Shown here piece by piece: positions 8,052 to 15,908 of a stretch of 16,643 nucleotides of DNA. Source of the DNA: Sediminibacterium sp. Its GTDB lineage: Bacteria > Bacteroidota > Bacteroidia > Chitinophagales > Chitinophagaceae. Under the pieces are notes generated by a model. It did no database searches and had not been told where the DNA came from. It saw nothing but the letters and a program-made list of their open reading frames with translations. The translations under genes were made by a program, and so were the position numbers. Numbering within the stretch: the stretch's first letter is position 1; each line of letters begins with the position of its first letter. The DNA is taken from NCBI GenBank assembly GCA_023263235.1, contig JALQXE010000149.1, positions 1 through 16,643 on the forward strand, in the 5' to 3' direction.

Positions 8052-9023
8052 CTAACCTAGGTGGTTATACACAATAACGGCAATAGCCGACCAAAATAGA
8101 ATATTGGGAATAAATAGGCTTTTAGGCACAGAATAGGCAAAGCTAATAAAGCAAGCCAAAGGTGTTAAAACAATCGCCGATGCATACAAGGCTTGTGTCG
8201 AAAAAATAATGGGTTGAAAAAGGGTTAATATAAGTACCAATAATAATACCCCCCAATATTTACGTACCTGAATAATGAAACGAGACTGTTGCTCTTGCCA
8301 ATAATAGAGCCCTGCTAAAAATTGCACCAATATTAAAGCAAGTGTTAAAAGGATTTTCAAATTTGGTTTTATAAGTGGATTTTTCCAATCCAATCTAGGC
8401 AAATAATGCGTAAACTCTTGCACACCACTTGTTAAATAAACGAAGGTGAAAATAAAATAAAATGGAAGTAAAATACCCATTAACAATACAAGCCATTCTG
8501 CTAATTTAAAGGGTCTGATTATAGTTAATGCAAACAATACAACTGGAATTAAAATGGCAATGGGCGAGTATAACAAAATTGAGATTCCCAATATTAAACC
8601 AATATTAAACTCTAAGGACTTGGGCTGGTTTTGATCATACAAGCGCAATAATTTTACTAAAATCCAAATCACCAATGAATTGGCAACCAATCCAGAACTA
8701 ATTACATCCCAATAAGGAAATAGTGCTGTAAGTATAATATAAGTAAAGCCAGGCAAGTAGCTTACATGTTGAAACATTTTAAGTTTACTCATTAAAATGT
8801 TTAAGCGAATAGCCTGGCTTAAAATTATGACTTGAAATAAAATAATTAAAATTAGTGGCGAAAGGGGTCTTATATAATGTACCAAAATATAAGGCAACAA
8901 TCCATCTGAGGCATTGGCAATCACCATTGGAGGCGTCACCCAATTGTGAAAGTGCAACCCAACACTTAATAATACTAAGAATAGTAAATTTATATCGGAC
9001 CTATCTCTGAATAAAAAAACCAC
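8052..9023 (-). CDS. Multi-spanning membrane protein, DUF6427-like
   Basis: A 323-residue, strongly hydrophobic protein with roughly eight to ten membrane segments. Loops are short and few polar residues occur inside the spans. The N-terminus (FLFRDRSDINLLFLVLLSVGLHFHNW) resembles the Bacteroidota DUF6427 family of unknown function, which looks like a polytopic glycosyltransferase-type membrane scaffold without the catalytic part. I see no catalytic motif. The start codon is GTG, 5 bp after the stop of the secreted-protein gene upstream, so translation is probably coupled, and the two products may act together at the envelope. A terminator follows. Membrane location is sure; the family name is tentative. 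Confidence 0.75.
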   Translation of the reverse strand: MVFLFRDRSDINLLFLVLLSVGLHFHNWVTPPMVIANASDGLLPYILVHYIRPLSPLILIILFQVIILSQAIRLNILMSKLKMFQHVSYLPGFTYIILTALFPYWDVISSGLVANSLVIWILVKLLRLYDQNQPKSLEFNIGLILGISILLYSPIAILIPVVLFALTIIRPFKLAEWLVLLMGILLPFYFIFTFVYLTSGVQEFTHYLPRLDWKNPLIKPNLKILLTLALILVQFLAGLYYWQEQQSRFIIQVRKYWGVLLLVLILTLFQPIIFSTQALYASAIVLTPLACFISFAYSVPKSLFIPNILFWSAIAVIVYNHLG

Positions 9024-9028
9024 TTCGA

Positions 9029-10597
9029 TTATTTAATTTGAATTTTTGCAAAGCCAATTCTATCCTTAAATTGATAAGGTACGATAGCTTCGTTTTCGCC
9101 AGTTTGTTTTAAAGAGCGAGGAATCCATTCGTAATTTTTTTCGGCCAATACTACATTGGTGCCTTTTGTTAAACTACCGTCTTTGCCTAATACATTTACA
9201 AAAAACTGACTCAATCCTTTCTCTTTTTTCTGATATACAAAAGTGGTTGCATTGTTATTTTCTAAAACACCATACCCAATAAATTGATCTACGTTCATAT
9301 CAGACTGCTTTTTCTCAATTGTTTTAACTCCCTGAACTGCTCCTTGGTTATCAATAGAAATTAAAGCAATTTTATCTGCTTTATACGTTACTGTATTAAA
9401 GCCATAGCCCGCATATGGGTTCATCCAAGGATTCCACATAAATGGAGACATTCCCCAGCCAAATCTTGCCCATGGATAAAACCCAAAGGGTCGGTTCCAA
9501 AAACTGAACATAAACGGATTATAAAAAGGTCCTCCATAAAAATAATCCCATCTTGAGAAAGCACTCCTATTGTTGTATGTATCTGCTGCTTCAGCAATTG
9601 CTACAATACTGCCGTCGGCTTGAATATTTATCTTATCTAAATAAAAATTATCAAATACATATTTCAAATTTCTTTTTGCACTAACCTGTTTTCTTAAGGC
9701 GTCGGTAAACCTACTTGCATTACTTGCTATCTCTTTTTTAGTATTAACGTCCCATACATAAGTAAAAATACCCTCAATGTTTCCCTTTTTCTCAACAGCA
9801 TAAAAAGAATTTAATATTACACGTCCATTCGCATTGTCTACTTTTACACGAATGTCATCCATTAATAAAGTACTGTTAATAATGGGCGACTCAACTACCT
9901 CGGACCCATCGGTAGCCAGATACAATAAACTAACCGCAGGTGCAGCCCCCTCTTGTGTCATATTCCTTAAGCAGAATAAATTTCCTTTGTTGTCCAAAGC
10001 AAAATCTGATAAAATGCTTTTTTTATTTTTCGCATTTACATTTACCGTTGCTTCATTAATAATTTCAAACTGTCTGCTTAATGAAACTACTTTAACTTTT
10101 AAAGAATTAGCCTTTGTTGTATTTACTGAAAAAAGTTTTAACTGCGTATGATCATCACTCTCTATCAAATTAAACACTTTGGCATTTGAACCTGGGCGTA
10201 CATTTTCGGCAGTATCAACCACTTTGGGTTGACCTATTAATTGACCCTCGCTATTCAATACAGCAGCGGCGGCATATACAGTGGTATTATTTTGAAATTG
10301 ATAAAACAAGGTCACCTTGTCTTCCAACTTAATAAATTGTATATCTCTAATACTGGCTGGAATAAAAGCAAGATCATTTTGTTTTATTAACTGCATTTGC
10401 GCATTGTACAATGCAATGGTGGAAACAGATTCATTTTTTTTGTAAATCCAATACTGATTGGCTACTTTTCCAATGATCTCATATTGCATAGCCGACTTGT
10501 CCGTTTTTTCAACTCCAGACAAAACGTAAGACTGTGCAAAAGAAGCCTGAAGGCCCAATGTAAATGTCACTAACAGCGTAAATAATAACTTTTGCAT
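9029..10597 (-). CDS. Secreted protein of unknown function with aromatic-rich segment
   Basis: A 522-residue protein with a clear signal peptide (about 1-21, ending SFAQS). I do not recognise a family. Before and after the middle, the sequence consists of repeated beta-strand-like units with hydrophobic strands and turns (for example LYNAQMQLIKQ, LNSEGQLIGQ, LDNKGNLFCL, IDNQGAVQGV, LGKDGSLTKG). This is the rhythm of a beta-propeller-like fold, but no named repeat is certain. Residues 350-400 are extraordinary: 22 of 51 are Phe, Trp or Tyr, mixed with Gly, Pro, Asn and Met, resembling an inserted loop. There is no C-terminal sorting domain of the type IX system. A TAAATTTG -7 element lies 19 bp before the ATG. 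The membrane-protein gene follows after 5 bp. Probably periplasmic or outer-surface. Confidence 0.8.
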   Translation of the reverse strand: MQKLLFTLLVTFTLGLQASFAQSYVLSGVEKTDKSAMQYEIIGKVANQYWIYKKNESVSTIALYNAQMQLIKQNDLAFIPASIRDIQFIKLEDKVTLFYQFQNNTTVYAAAAVLNSEGQLIGQPKVVDTAENVRPGSNAKVFNLIESDDHTQLKLFSVNTTKANSLKVKVVSLSRQFEIINEATVNVNAKNKKSILSDFALDNKGNLFCLRNMTQEGAAPAVSLLYLATDGSEVVESPIINSTLLMDDIRVKVDNANGRVILNSFYAVEKKGNIEGIFTYVWDVNTKKEIASNASRFTDALRKQVSAKRNLKYVFDNFYLDKINIQADGSIVAIAEAADTYNNRSAFSRWDYFYGGPFYNPFMFSFWNRPFGFYPWARFGWGMSPFMWNPWMNPYAGYGFNTVTYKADKIALISIDNQGAVQGVKTIEKKQSDMNVDQFIGYGVLENNNATTFVYQKKEKGLSQFFVNVLGKDGSLTKGTNVVLAEKNYEWIPRSLKQTGENEAIVPYQFKDRIGFAKIQIK

Positions 10598-10616
10598 AGA
10601 AATAAATTTTATACGA

Positions 10617-10624
10617 CAAATTTA
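10617..10624 (-). promoter_or_regulatory. Bacteroidota -7 element of the secreted-protein gene
   Basis: TAAATTTG on the minus strand matches the TAnnTTTG -7 consensus of Bacteroidota exactly, 19 bp before the ATG. No convincing TTG -33 element lies 19-20 bp upstream, so the call rests on the -7 match. The rest of the 95-bp spacer is AT-rich without other signals. Confidence 0.4.
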
Positions 10625-10692
10625 GTACATAAATTAGCTTAGCCCTATTTTTAATTGAATATTAACGCCTTTTTAAATATTATAAAAAATAA

Positions 10693-11595
10693 TTAATCTT
10701 CGACCAAGCGAACACCATCGGCCTGTACCTGTAATGTGTAAACAGCACCTTCTTTTAATGGATAATTTGGAAGGCTATGACTAACGGGAAAATCATAGCA
10801 AATTGGGTAAGTATATTCTTTTATATGAGATTGAATAATTTCAAATGCACCTGCACCAAAATCTGTGGGCTCGTCACGCATTTCTGAAAATCCGCCTACT
10901 ATGAGCCCTGCCAATCCATTCAATAAACCTGCATTTTTCATTTGAATTACCATTCTGTCTAAGTTATAATGGTACTCTCCTATATCTTCTAAAAACAAAA
11001 TTTTACCTTGGGTTTCTAAACTATTTTGAGAACCAATTAAATGTGCAATTAAACATAAATTACCCCCAATGATAGGAGCCTTCACCATGCCAAATTGGTT
11101 GTATCTATGTGCTGAGGCTTCATAACTAGTTTTTTGTCCACTTAAAATAGACTTTAATGCTTGAATATACGGTTCACCTTCAGGTCCTTTGCTAAAAGCG
11201 GCCGCCATGGGACCATGTATACTCATGATTCCTTTTTTCTGTAAAGCAGCATGTAAAACGGTAATATCACTAAAACCAACCACCCATTTAGGATGAGCAA
11301 TTATATTGGTAAAATCCAAACTGTCTATAATTCTACTTAAACCATAACCGCCTCTGGCACATATTATTGCTTTTACATTTTTATCATCCATCATTTCTTG
11401 CAAATCCGCTGTACGTTCTGCATCGGTGCCTGCATAAGTAAAGTATTTGCCCCCTACAGTTGTACCCAATTTTACGGTATAGCCCCAGCTAGTAAGGGTT
11501 TCAACGCATTTTTGTACCTTTTCCAATGGAATGGTACCGGCCGGGCAAACCATGCCAATAAGGTCGCCAGCTTGTAGGTTTTGAGGTTGAATCAT
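10693..11595 (-). CDS. LD-carboxypeptidase (peptidase S66, LdcA/MccF type)
   Basis: A 300-residue enzyme of the S66 family. Members cleave the L,D-bond of murein tetrapeptides during peptidoglycan recycling, or inactivate peptide-nucleotide antibiotics (MccF branch). The serine-glutamate-histidine triad can be placed: S109 in VVGFSDITVL, E203 in ILFLEDIGEY and H273 in DFPVSHSLPNYP, with spacing close to that of LdcA. The GDLIGMVCPAG start and the GGNLCLIAHLIGS motif are also typical. No signal peptide is visible, so it is cytoplasmic, as recycling enzymes are. It is divergent from metG, with only 27 bp between the start codons. A weak -7-like TAATATTG lies 4 bp before its ATG. Recycling is favoured over microcin immunity because there is no toxin or transporter gene nearby. 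Confidence 0.92.
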   Translation of the reverse strand: MIQPQNLQAGDLIGMVCPAGTIPLEKVQKCVETLTSWGYTVKLGTTVGGKYFTYAGTDAERTADLQEMMDDKNVKAIICARGGYGLSRIIDSLDFTNIIAHPKWVVGFSDITVLHAALQKKGIMSIHGPMAAAFSKGPEGEPYIQALKSILSGQKTSYEASAHRYNQFGMVKAPIIGGNLCLIAHLIGSQNSLETQGKILFLEDIGEYHYNLDRMVIQMKNAGLLNGLAGLIVGGFSEMRDEPTDFGAGAFEIIQSHIKEYTYPICYDFPVSHSLPNYPLKEGAVYTLQVQADGVRLVED

Positions 11596-11617
11596 ACCGC
11601 AATATTAAGTACTTTTG
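11587..11617 (+). promoter_or_regulatory. Bacteroidota-type promoter of metG, near-leaderless
   Basis: TTG at 11587-11589 and TACTTTTG at 11610-11617 (exact TAnnTTTG) are separated by 20 bp, the usual -33/-7 spacing in Bacteroidota. The -7 element ends 5 bp before the metG ATG, so transcription would start at or within a few bases of the start codon. The -33 element lies inside the 5' end of the LD-carboxypeptidase gene on the opposite strand. Confidence 0.5.
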
Positions 11618-11622
11618 CAGGA

Positions 11623-13755
11623 ATGAATACGCCTAAAAGATATTTGATTACAGCTGCGCTACCTTATGCCAATGGTTTAAAGCATATTGGTCATTTAGCG
11701 GGGGCCTATTTGCCTGCCGATATTTATGTGCGCTATTTAAAAGCACAAAAAAGAGACGTGGTTTTTGTTTGTGGTAGTGATGAGCATGGAACGGCAATCC
11801 CTATTCAAGCAACCAAAGAAGGTACTACTGCACAGGCCATTATTGATAAGTACCATCCTATCATTGAACAAAATTTTAAGGACCTGGGCATTCACTTTGA
11901 TATTTATCATCGCACCAGCGATCCTTTGCATCATGAAACCGCCAGTGAATTTTTTAAAGATTTAGAAGCCCGCGGTGATTTAGAAACAAAAACAAGCGAA
12001 CAATATTTTGACGAACAAGCCAATACCTTTTTAGCTGATCGTTATATTAAAGGCACTTGTCCCAATTGCGGACATCCCGAAGCCTATGGCGACCAATGTG
12101 AAAAATGTGGCAAGAGTTTGAGCCCCGAAGAGTTAATTAATCCATTGAGTACTTTAAGTGGTAATGCACCAATTAAAAAAGAAACCACGCATTGGTATTT
12201 ACCATTAAATAGGCATGAGGATTTTTTACGCAAATGGTTATTGGAAGAACATACCAATGATTGGAGACCTGCTGTGATAGGTCAATGTAAAAGCTGGATT
12301 GAAGGCGGCTTGCAACCGCGCGCGGTAACACGTGATTTGGATTGGGGTGTTAAGGTTCCCGTTACAGGTGGTGATGGCAAAGTTTTATATGTTTGGTTTG
12401 ATGCGCCTATTGGATACATTAGCGCTACAAAGCAGTGGGCTTTGAATAATCAAAAGGACTGGAAACCCTATTGGAATGATCCTGAAACAAAGTTGGTGCA
12501 CTTTATTGGAAAAGATAATATTGTATTTCACTGTATTATTTTCCCAGTGATGTTAAAATTACATGGTAATATTTTACCAGAAAATGTACCTGCCAATGAG
12601 TTCATGAATTTAGAAGGTGATAAGATGAGTACTTCGAGAGGTTGGAGTATTGAAATGGATGATTATATCAACAAATGGATTAAGAAAGAAAATGGAGGAG
12701 AATCCTTAGCGGATTGTTTACGTTTTTATTTGAACGCTATCGCCCCGGAGTCCAAGGATAGCGAATTCACTTGGAAAGGTTTTCAGGATGCAGTAAATGG
12801 AGAGTTGGTTAGCATTTTTGCAAACTATGTAAACAGAACATGGGTTTTAATGCATAAGCTTACAAACGGTAAAGTGCCTAAAATACATACTGCGTTTTTG
12901 GATGAGGAAGACAACGCATTATTAGTTGCTGTTAAAGAAACCAAAGAAAAAGTAACTTCTTTACTAGAGCAATACAAATTTAGAGATGCGCAATTTGAGG
13001 TAATTAATTTAGCACGTTTGGGTAACCAGTACATGCAAAAGAAAGAACCATGGATTTTAGCAAAAAATATTGAAAACGATCCAACAGCGCAGGCTAAGAT
13101 AGATAACTGCATGCATGGATGTTTGCAACTATCTGCAAACTTGGCCATTTTAATAAACCCATTCTTGCCATTTACCGCAAAAAAAATGTGCCACTTAATG
13201 AAAGTGGTGGACAGAATGTTGGAATGGGAAAATGCTGGAAAATTTGATTTATTAAAAGTAGGATATAGTTTACGTGCCCCAGAATTATTGTTTAGAAAAA
13301 TTGAAGACGATGAAATTGCTGCCGAGTTAGCACAACTTAAAGCGAACGCGGAAGCTAAAAAAATAAAAATGGAAAATACAACAACCGCTGCTCAAGACAA
13401 TGCTGAAAAGGGTATCGCCCCATTAAAACCAGAAATTGTATTTGACGACTTTGGTAAAATAGATTTACGCGTAGGTACCATTGTGGAAGCAAAGAAAGTA
13501 GAAAAGGCCGATAAATTATTGGAATTATTGGTAGACCTAGGTTTTGAAAAGCGAACTATTTTATCGGGCATTGCCATGCATTTTAATCCTGAAGATATTG
13601 TGGGCAAGCAAGTAACCATTGTAGCCAACCTAGCGCCACGTAAAATGCGCGGTATTGAAAGCAAGGGTATGATTTTAATGGCCGAAGATGCCAACGGTAA
13701 ATTATTCTTTGTAAATCCAAATGAAATCATTGCTGCGGGTAGCACCATTGCTTAA
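11623..13755 (+). CDS. metG: Methionyl-tRNA synthetase
   Basis: Class-I synthetase that charges tRNA-Met. From the ATG at 11623 it has 710 residues. The catalytic domain carries HIGH (21-24) and KMSTS (334-338, the KMSKS loop). The connective peptide has a single CPNC...CEKC knuckle (C146, C149, C159, C162), so it is a one-zinc form. An anticodon-binding helical domain follows, then a linker of charged residues about 565-600 and a C-terminal Trbp111-like tRNA-binding/dimerisation domain (about 603-710, starting IDLRVGTIVEA). The frame extends 14 codons further upstream through a TTG, but that would start inside the divergent gene and lacks similarity. A -7 element ends 5 bp before this ATG; the AGGA is too close to act as a normal Shine-Dalgarno site. 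A strong terminator follows. Confidence 0.97.
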   Translation: MNTPKRYLITAALPYANGLKHIGHLAGAYLPADIYVRYLKAQKRDVVFVCGSDEHGTAIPIQATKEGTTAQAIIDKYHPIIEQNFKDLGIHFDIYHRTSDPLHHETASEFFKDLEARGDLETKTSEQYFDEQANTFLADRYIKGTCPNCGHPEAYGDQCEKCGKSLSPEELINPLSTLSGNAPIKKETTHWYLPLNRHEDFLRKWLLEEHTNDWRPAVIGQCKSWIEGGLQPRAVTRDLDWGVKVPVTGGDGKVLYVWFDAPIGYISATKQWALNNQKDWKPYWNDPETKLVHFIGKDNIVFHCIIFPVMLKLHGNILPENVPANEFMNLEGDKMSTSRGWSIEMDDYINKWIKKENGGESLADCLRFYLNAIAPESKDSEFTWKGFQDAVNGELVSIFANYVNRTWVLMHKLTNGKVPKIHTAFLDEEDNALLVAVKETKEKVTSLLEQYKFRDAQFEVINLARLGNQYMQKKEPWILAKNIENDPTAQAKIDNCMHGCLQLSANLAILINPFLPFTAKKMCHLMKVVDRMLEWENAGKFDLLKVGYSLRAPELLFRKIEDDEIAAELAQLKANAEAKKIKMENTTTAAQDNAEKGIAPLKPEIVFDDFGKIDLRVGTIVEAKKVEKADKLLELLVDLGFEKRTILSGIAMHFNPEDIVGKQVTIVANLAPRKMRGIESKGMILMAEDANGKLFFVNPNEIIAAGSTIA

Positions 13756-13777
13756 CTTAACTAATATTAAAAAAATA

Positions 13778-13802
13778 AAAGGCCCCAAAATTTGGGGCCT
13801 TT
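13778..13802. terminator. Bidirectional terminator between metG and the small dehydrogenase subunit
   Basis: A 12-bp perfect stem (AAAGGCCCCAAA with TTTGGGGCCTTT) around one central base. The plus strand runs into TTTG; on the minus strand the stem is followed by TTTTATTTTTTT, a better T-tract. It serves convergent metG (+) and the gene ending at 13849 (-). Confidence 0.88.
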
Positions 13803-13817
13803 GTTATACAAGCAAGC

Positions 13818-13840
13818 AATCATACATATAATATATGATT
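13818..13840. repeat. AT-rich inverted repeat
   Basis: AATCATA and TATGATT arms (13818-13824 and 13834-13840) with a 9-base AT-rich middle, just before the 3' end of the small-subunit gene. It may be a 3'-end stabilising hairpin, but it is low in G+C and could be incidental. Confidence 0.3.
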
Positions 13841-13848
13841 ATAGAAAA

Positions 13849-14487
13849 CTAAGAATAACTAATACACTCTTTATTTTCTTTATCCGTATAGGCTAATCCG
13901 TATTGTTTTAATACGTCGGCAGGTACACCATTCCATTGATTCGGTATATTACCCATATAACCTAAATCCTTCACACCTATTTCAGAAGTATAAAAACCCG
14001 TAGTTACTAAATCACGCATTTTATTAAAAAAGTTTACCCCTTGAGAAACCTCAGGCTTCGCTTTTTTAGGATAGGCAATTTCGTCCACAATACCAATTTG
14101 CTCAGTGGGTGTACAAGCAATAAATTGTTTGCCATGCTTATTATTACTATGACGATCTAGCCACTTCAAGCCCCCTCTTACAGGCACCTGATGCTCAGGC
14201 ATGTCTTTTACAATGAACTCAATAAACTCTGGCACTTTCGCATCCGATGCTGAACCACTCACACTGTCCTTTGGCATAATAATGTCTGCCAACACTTTAA
14301 TGGTGGCCATTTCATGCAAATCAAAAAATTTAGGACCTGCTTTTATTTTTGCTAAATAATCTTTTTCCTCTTGCATTCTATCTTCATCCAATGCAACTGT
14401 GGTTTTGGGATCTTTTGCCATTGCCATTAATACACTTGCAGAGAATGAAGTGAAAAACAAGGCTTTAATCGAATTCCGTCTGTCCAT
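13849..14487 (-). CDS. Gluconate 2-dehydrogenase subunit 3 family protein (Tat-signal small subunit)
   Basis: A 212-residue small subunit of an FAD-dependent sugar or polyol dehydrogenase. The N-terminus carries a twin-arginine signal (MDRRNSIKALFFTSFSASVL), so the folded complex would be exported through Tat; the partner flavoprotein usually has no signal of its own and is carried along. The body matches the Gluconate_2-dh3 family: FFDLHEMATIKVLADIIMPKD near 54-74 and a C-terminal GYMGNIPNQWNGVPADVLKQYG segment. It follows the GMC oxidoreductase gene by 55 bp on the same strand, the standard pairing in Bacteroidota and in the Burkholderia glucose dehydrogenase gamma-alpha complex. The physiological substrate cannot be read from sequence. 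The gene itself looks intact although its partner does not. Confidence 0.87.
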   Translation of the reverse strand: MDRRNSIKALFFTSFSASVLMAMAKDPKTTVALDEDRMQEEKDYLAKIKAGPKFFDLHEMATIKVLADIIMPKDSVSGSASDAKVPEFIEFIVKDMPEHQVPVRGGLKWLDRHSNNKHGKQFIACTPTEQIGIVDEIAYPKKAKPEVSQGVNFFNKMRDLVTTGFYTSEIGVKDLGYMGNIPNQWNGVPADVLKQYGLAYTDKENKECISYS

Positions 14488-14542
14488 AATATTTTAAATT
14501 AAAAATTATAAAATTGAATAGATACAATTGTTTTATTTCAGA

Positions 14543-15817
14543 TTAAATATTTTGTTTTTTTAACTGATCTAAAATATACTCGGAGGTACGCATTGACAAT
14601 GCCAAAATGGTCCAAGTGATATTCTTATCTGCTTGAGAAGTGAAAACCGATCCATCCACACAGAATAAATTATTACAATCATGTGCTTGACCCCACTCAT
14701 TTAGTGCAGATGTTTTTTTATCACTACCCATTCTTACAGTACCTGCTTCATGAATAATATTTCCTGGGTTAGACAATCCGTAATTATTACTTGCATCGTC
14801 AGAATCGCCCCATGTAATTACGGCGCCCATTTCATGCATAATTTCACGGAAGGTTTCCTTCATGTGCTTTGCTTGCTTGATTTCATATTCTGAATTCTTA
14901 CAATCAAATTTCAATACTGGAATACCATATTTGTCAACTACATCTGGATCTATTTTACAATGGTTTTCAAAACGAGGAACGGCTTCACCTCTACCACCCA
15001 TTCCTACATTGGCGCCATAAAAGAAACGAACGTCTTCTTTTAAAGAAGCACCATATCCACCTTCTTCTTTGGTTTTTCCGTTTACTTGGAACTTGCCATT
15101 TAATCCTTGCATACCCATACCAAAGCCATAACTAGGTTGGCTCATACCACCCCAATATTCAATATGGTATCCACGCGGAAAATCTAATTTTTTGTTATCC
15201 AACCACCATGGAGTATACACGTGCATACCACCCACTCCGTCTTCATTATAACGCTTGCGGCCAAATAAACTTGGAATCACACCACCCATTGCAGCACCTG
15301 TTGAATCGTGTAAATAGTGACCTACTACACCACTGCTATTCGCTAAACCGTTTGGATGTTTTTGTGATTTTGAGTTTAATAATAAACGTGCAGTTTCACA
15401 AGTGCTCGCTCCAAGAATTACTACTTTAGCGTTAATTTGATATTCCTGCTTATCATTTTTGTTTACATAAGAAATACCTGTTGCTTTTCCTTCTCTGTCT
15501 GTTAACACTTCACGTGCCATAGCACCAGTAATCAAATCAACATTGCCTGTCATAATCGCTGGCTTCACCAATACAGAAGAAGAGGAGAAGTCACCGTATA
15601 CTTTACAAGAACGATTACATTGACCGCAATAAAAACATACACCACGCTCATCATTTATTTTCTTTGTTAATATAGATAAACGAGATGGAATTACTGGGAT
15701 ATTAATACCAGTAGCTGCTTTCTTAGTGACAACTTTCTTGACAGCTTTTTTTGCAGGGGCTTTTGTTACCACCTTGGTAGCTACTTTCTTTTTTGCTGGA
15801 GACTTCTTTGTAGCCAT
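14543..15817 (-). CDS. GMC oxidoreductase lacking its FAD-binding N-terminus, fused to an H1-like leader (chimeric ORF)
   Basis: A 424-residue ORF made of two unlike parts. Residues 1-36 are Lys/Ala/Val-rich (13 Lys; AKKK and TKK repeats), like bacterial histone H1-type proteins. From about residue 37 on it is a GMC-family flavoprotein of the glucose/gluconate dehydrogenase alpha type: cysteine cluster C61-x2-C64-x2-C67-x3-C71, VVILGASTCETARLLLNS (132-149), HEAGTVRMG with putative catalytic H356, and the C-terminal FCVDGSVFTSQADKNITWT block with N399. Family members are about 550-570 residues and begin with a GxGxxG Rossmann motif followed by a second FAD-contacting segment; both are absent, so about 170-200 residues are missing. 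Without them FAD binding and activity are unlikely. It precedes its small-subunit gene. Either a contig chimera or a real in-frame fusion; I favour the chimera. Confidence 0.85.
   Translation of the reverse strand: MATKKSPAKKKVATKVVTKAPAKKAVKKVVTKKAATGINIPVIPSRLSILTKKINDERGVCFYCGQCNRSCKVYGDFSSSSVLVKPAIMTGNVDLITGAMAREVLTDREGKATGISYVNKNDKQEYQINAKVVILGASTCETARLLLNSKSQKHPNGLANSSGVVGHYLHDSTGAAMGGVIPSLFGRKRYNEDGVGGMHVYTPWWLDNKKLDFPRGYHIEYWGGMSQPSYGFGMGMQGLNGKFQVNGKTKEEGGYGASLKEDVRFFYGANVGMGGRGEAVPRFENHCKIDPDVVDKYGIPVLKFDCKNSEYEIKQAKHMKETFREIMHEMGAVITWGDSDDASNNYGLSNPGNIIHEAGTVRMGSDKKTSALNEWGQAHDCNNLFCVDGSVFTSQADKNITWTILALSMRTSEYILDQLKKQNI
15707..15725 (-). other. Putative chimeric junction inside the GMC ORF
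   Basis: At residues about 31-37 (TKKAATG) the ORF passes from H1-like Lys/Ala repeats to GMC-specific sequence (INIPVIPSRLSILTK). The switch coincides with the change of gene content, base composition and ribosome-binding style to its right. The exact base cannot be fixed because KKAA could belong to either side, which would suit a join at a short shared string. Confidence 0.6.
15710..15817 (-). pseudogene. 5' fragment of a histone H1-like gene
   Basis: The first ~36 codons of the chimeric ORF. Composition (MATKKSPAKKKVATK, then VVTKAPAKKAVKKVV) and heavy AAG/AAA use are those of Lys/Ala-rich H1-like DNA-binding proteins frequent in Burkholderiales. The ATG at 15817 is preceded at 9 bp by GAAGGG, a plausible Shine-Dalgarno site that most other genes here lack. 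The rest of that gene is not in the window. An H1-like origin is inferred from composition, and low-complexity sequence limits certainty. Confidence 0.55.
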
Positions 15818-15851
15818 GGTCTATTACCCTTCTTTTGGTAGTTATTGTGCT

Positions 15852-15861
15852 TAGTGCACTA
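15852..15861. promoter_or_regulatory. Perfect 10-bp palindrome upstream of the H1-like start
   Basis: TAGTGCACTA reads the same on both strands and lies 34 bp before the ATG at 15817, where an operator could sit over a promoter. No named regulator can be assigned. Confidence 0.3.
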
Positions 15862-15880
15862 GCTGATATTACTGCAATTT

Positions 15881-15908
15881 CCATAGGGAATTTGCCTTTC
15901 CTATATGG
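15881..15908. repeat. Imperfect hairpin in the spacer before ydcH
   Basis: CCATAGGGAA and TTTCCTATATGG pair around TTTGCC with one G-U pair and a two-base bulge. There is no T-run immediately after it on the minus strand; on the plus strand GGGGTTTTTCCC follows. The 15818-16034 spacer holds no gene that I can support. Confidence 0.3.

Noticed and set aside
9834..10151. 105-residue plus-strand ORF inside the secreted-protein gene
   Set aside because: It is a shadow of a long gene with a clear signal peptide on the other strand.
11581..11622. Upstream TTG start for metG
   Set aside because: It would begin inside the divergent gene and before the likely promoter -7 element; the ATG at 11623 matches the family start.
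13392..13748. 118-residue minus-strand ORF opposite the metG C-terminal domain
   Set aside because: The plus strand encodes an unmistakable tRNA-binding domain here; the antisense frame has no family resemblance.
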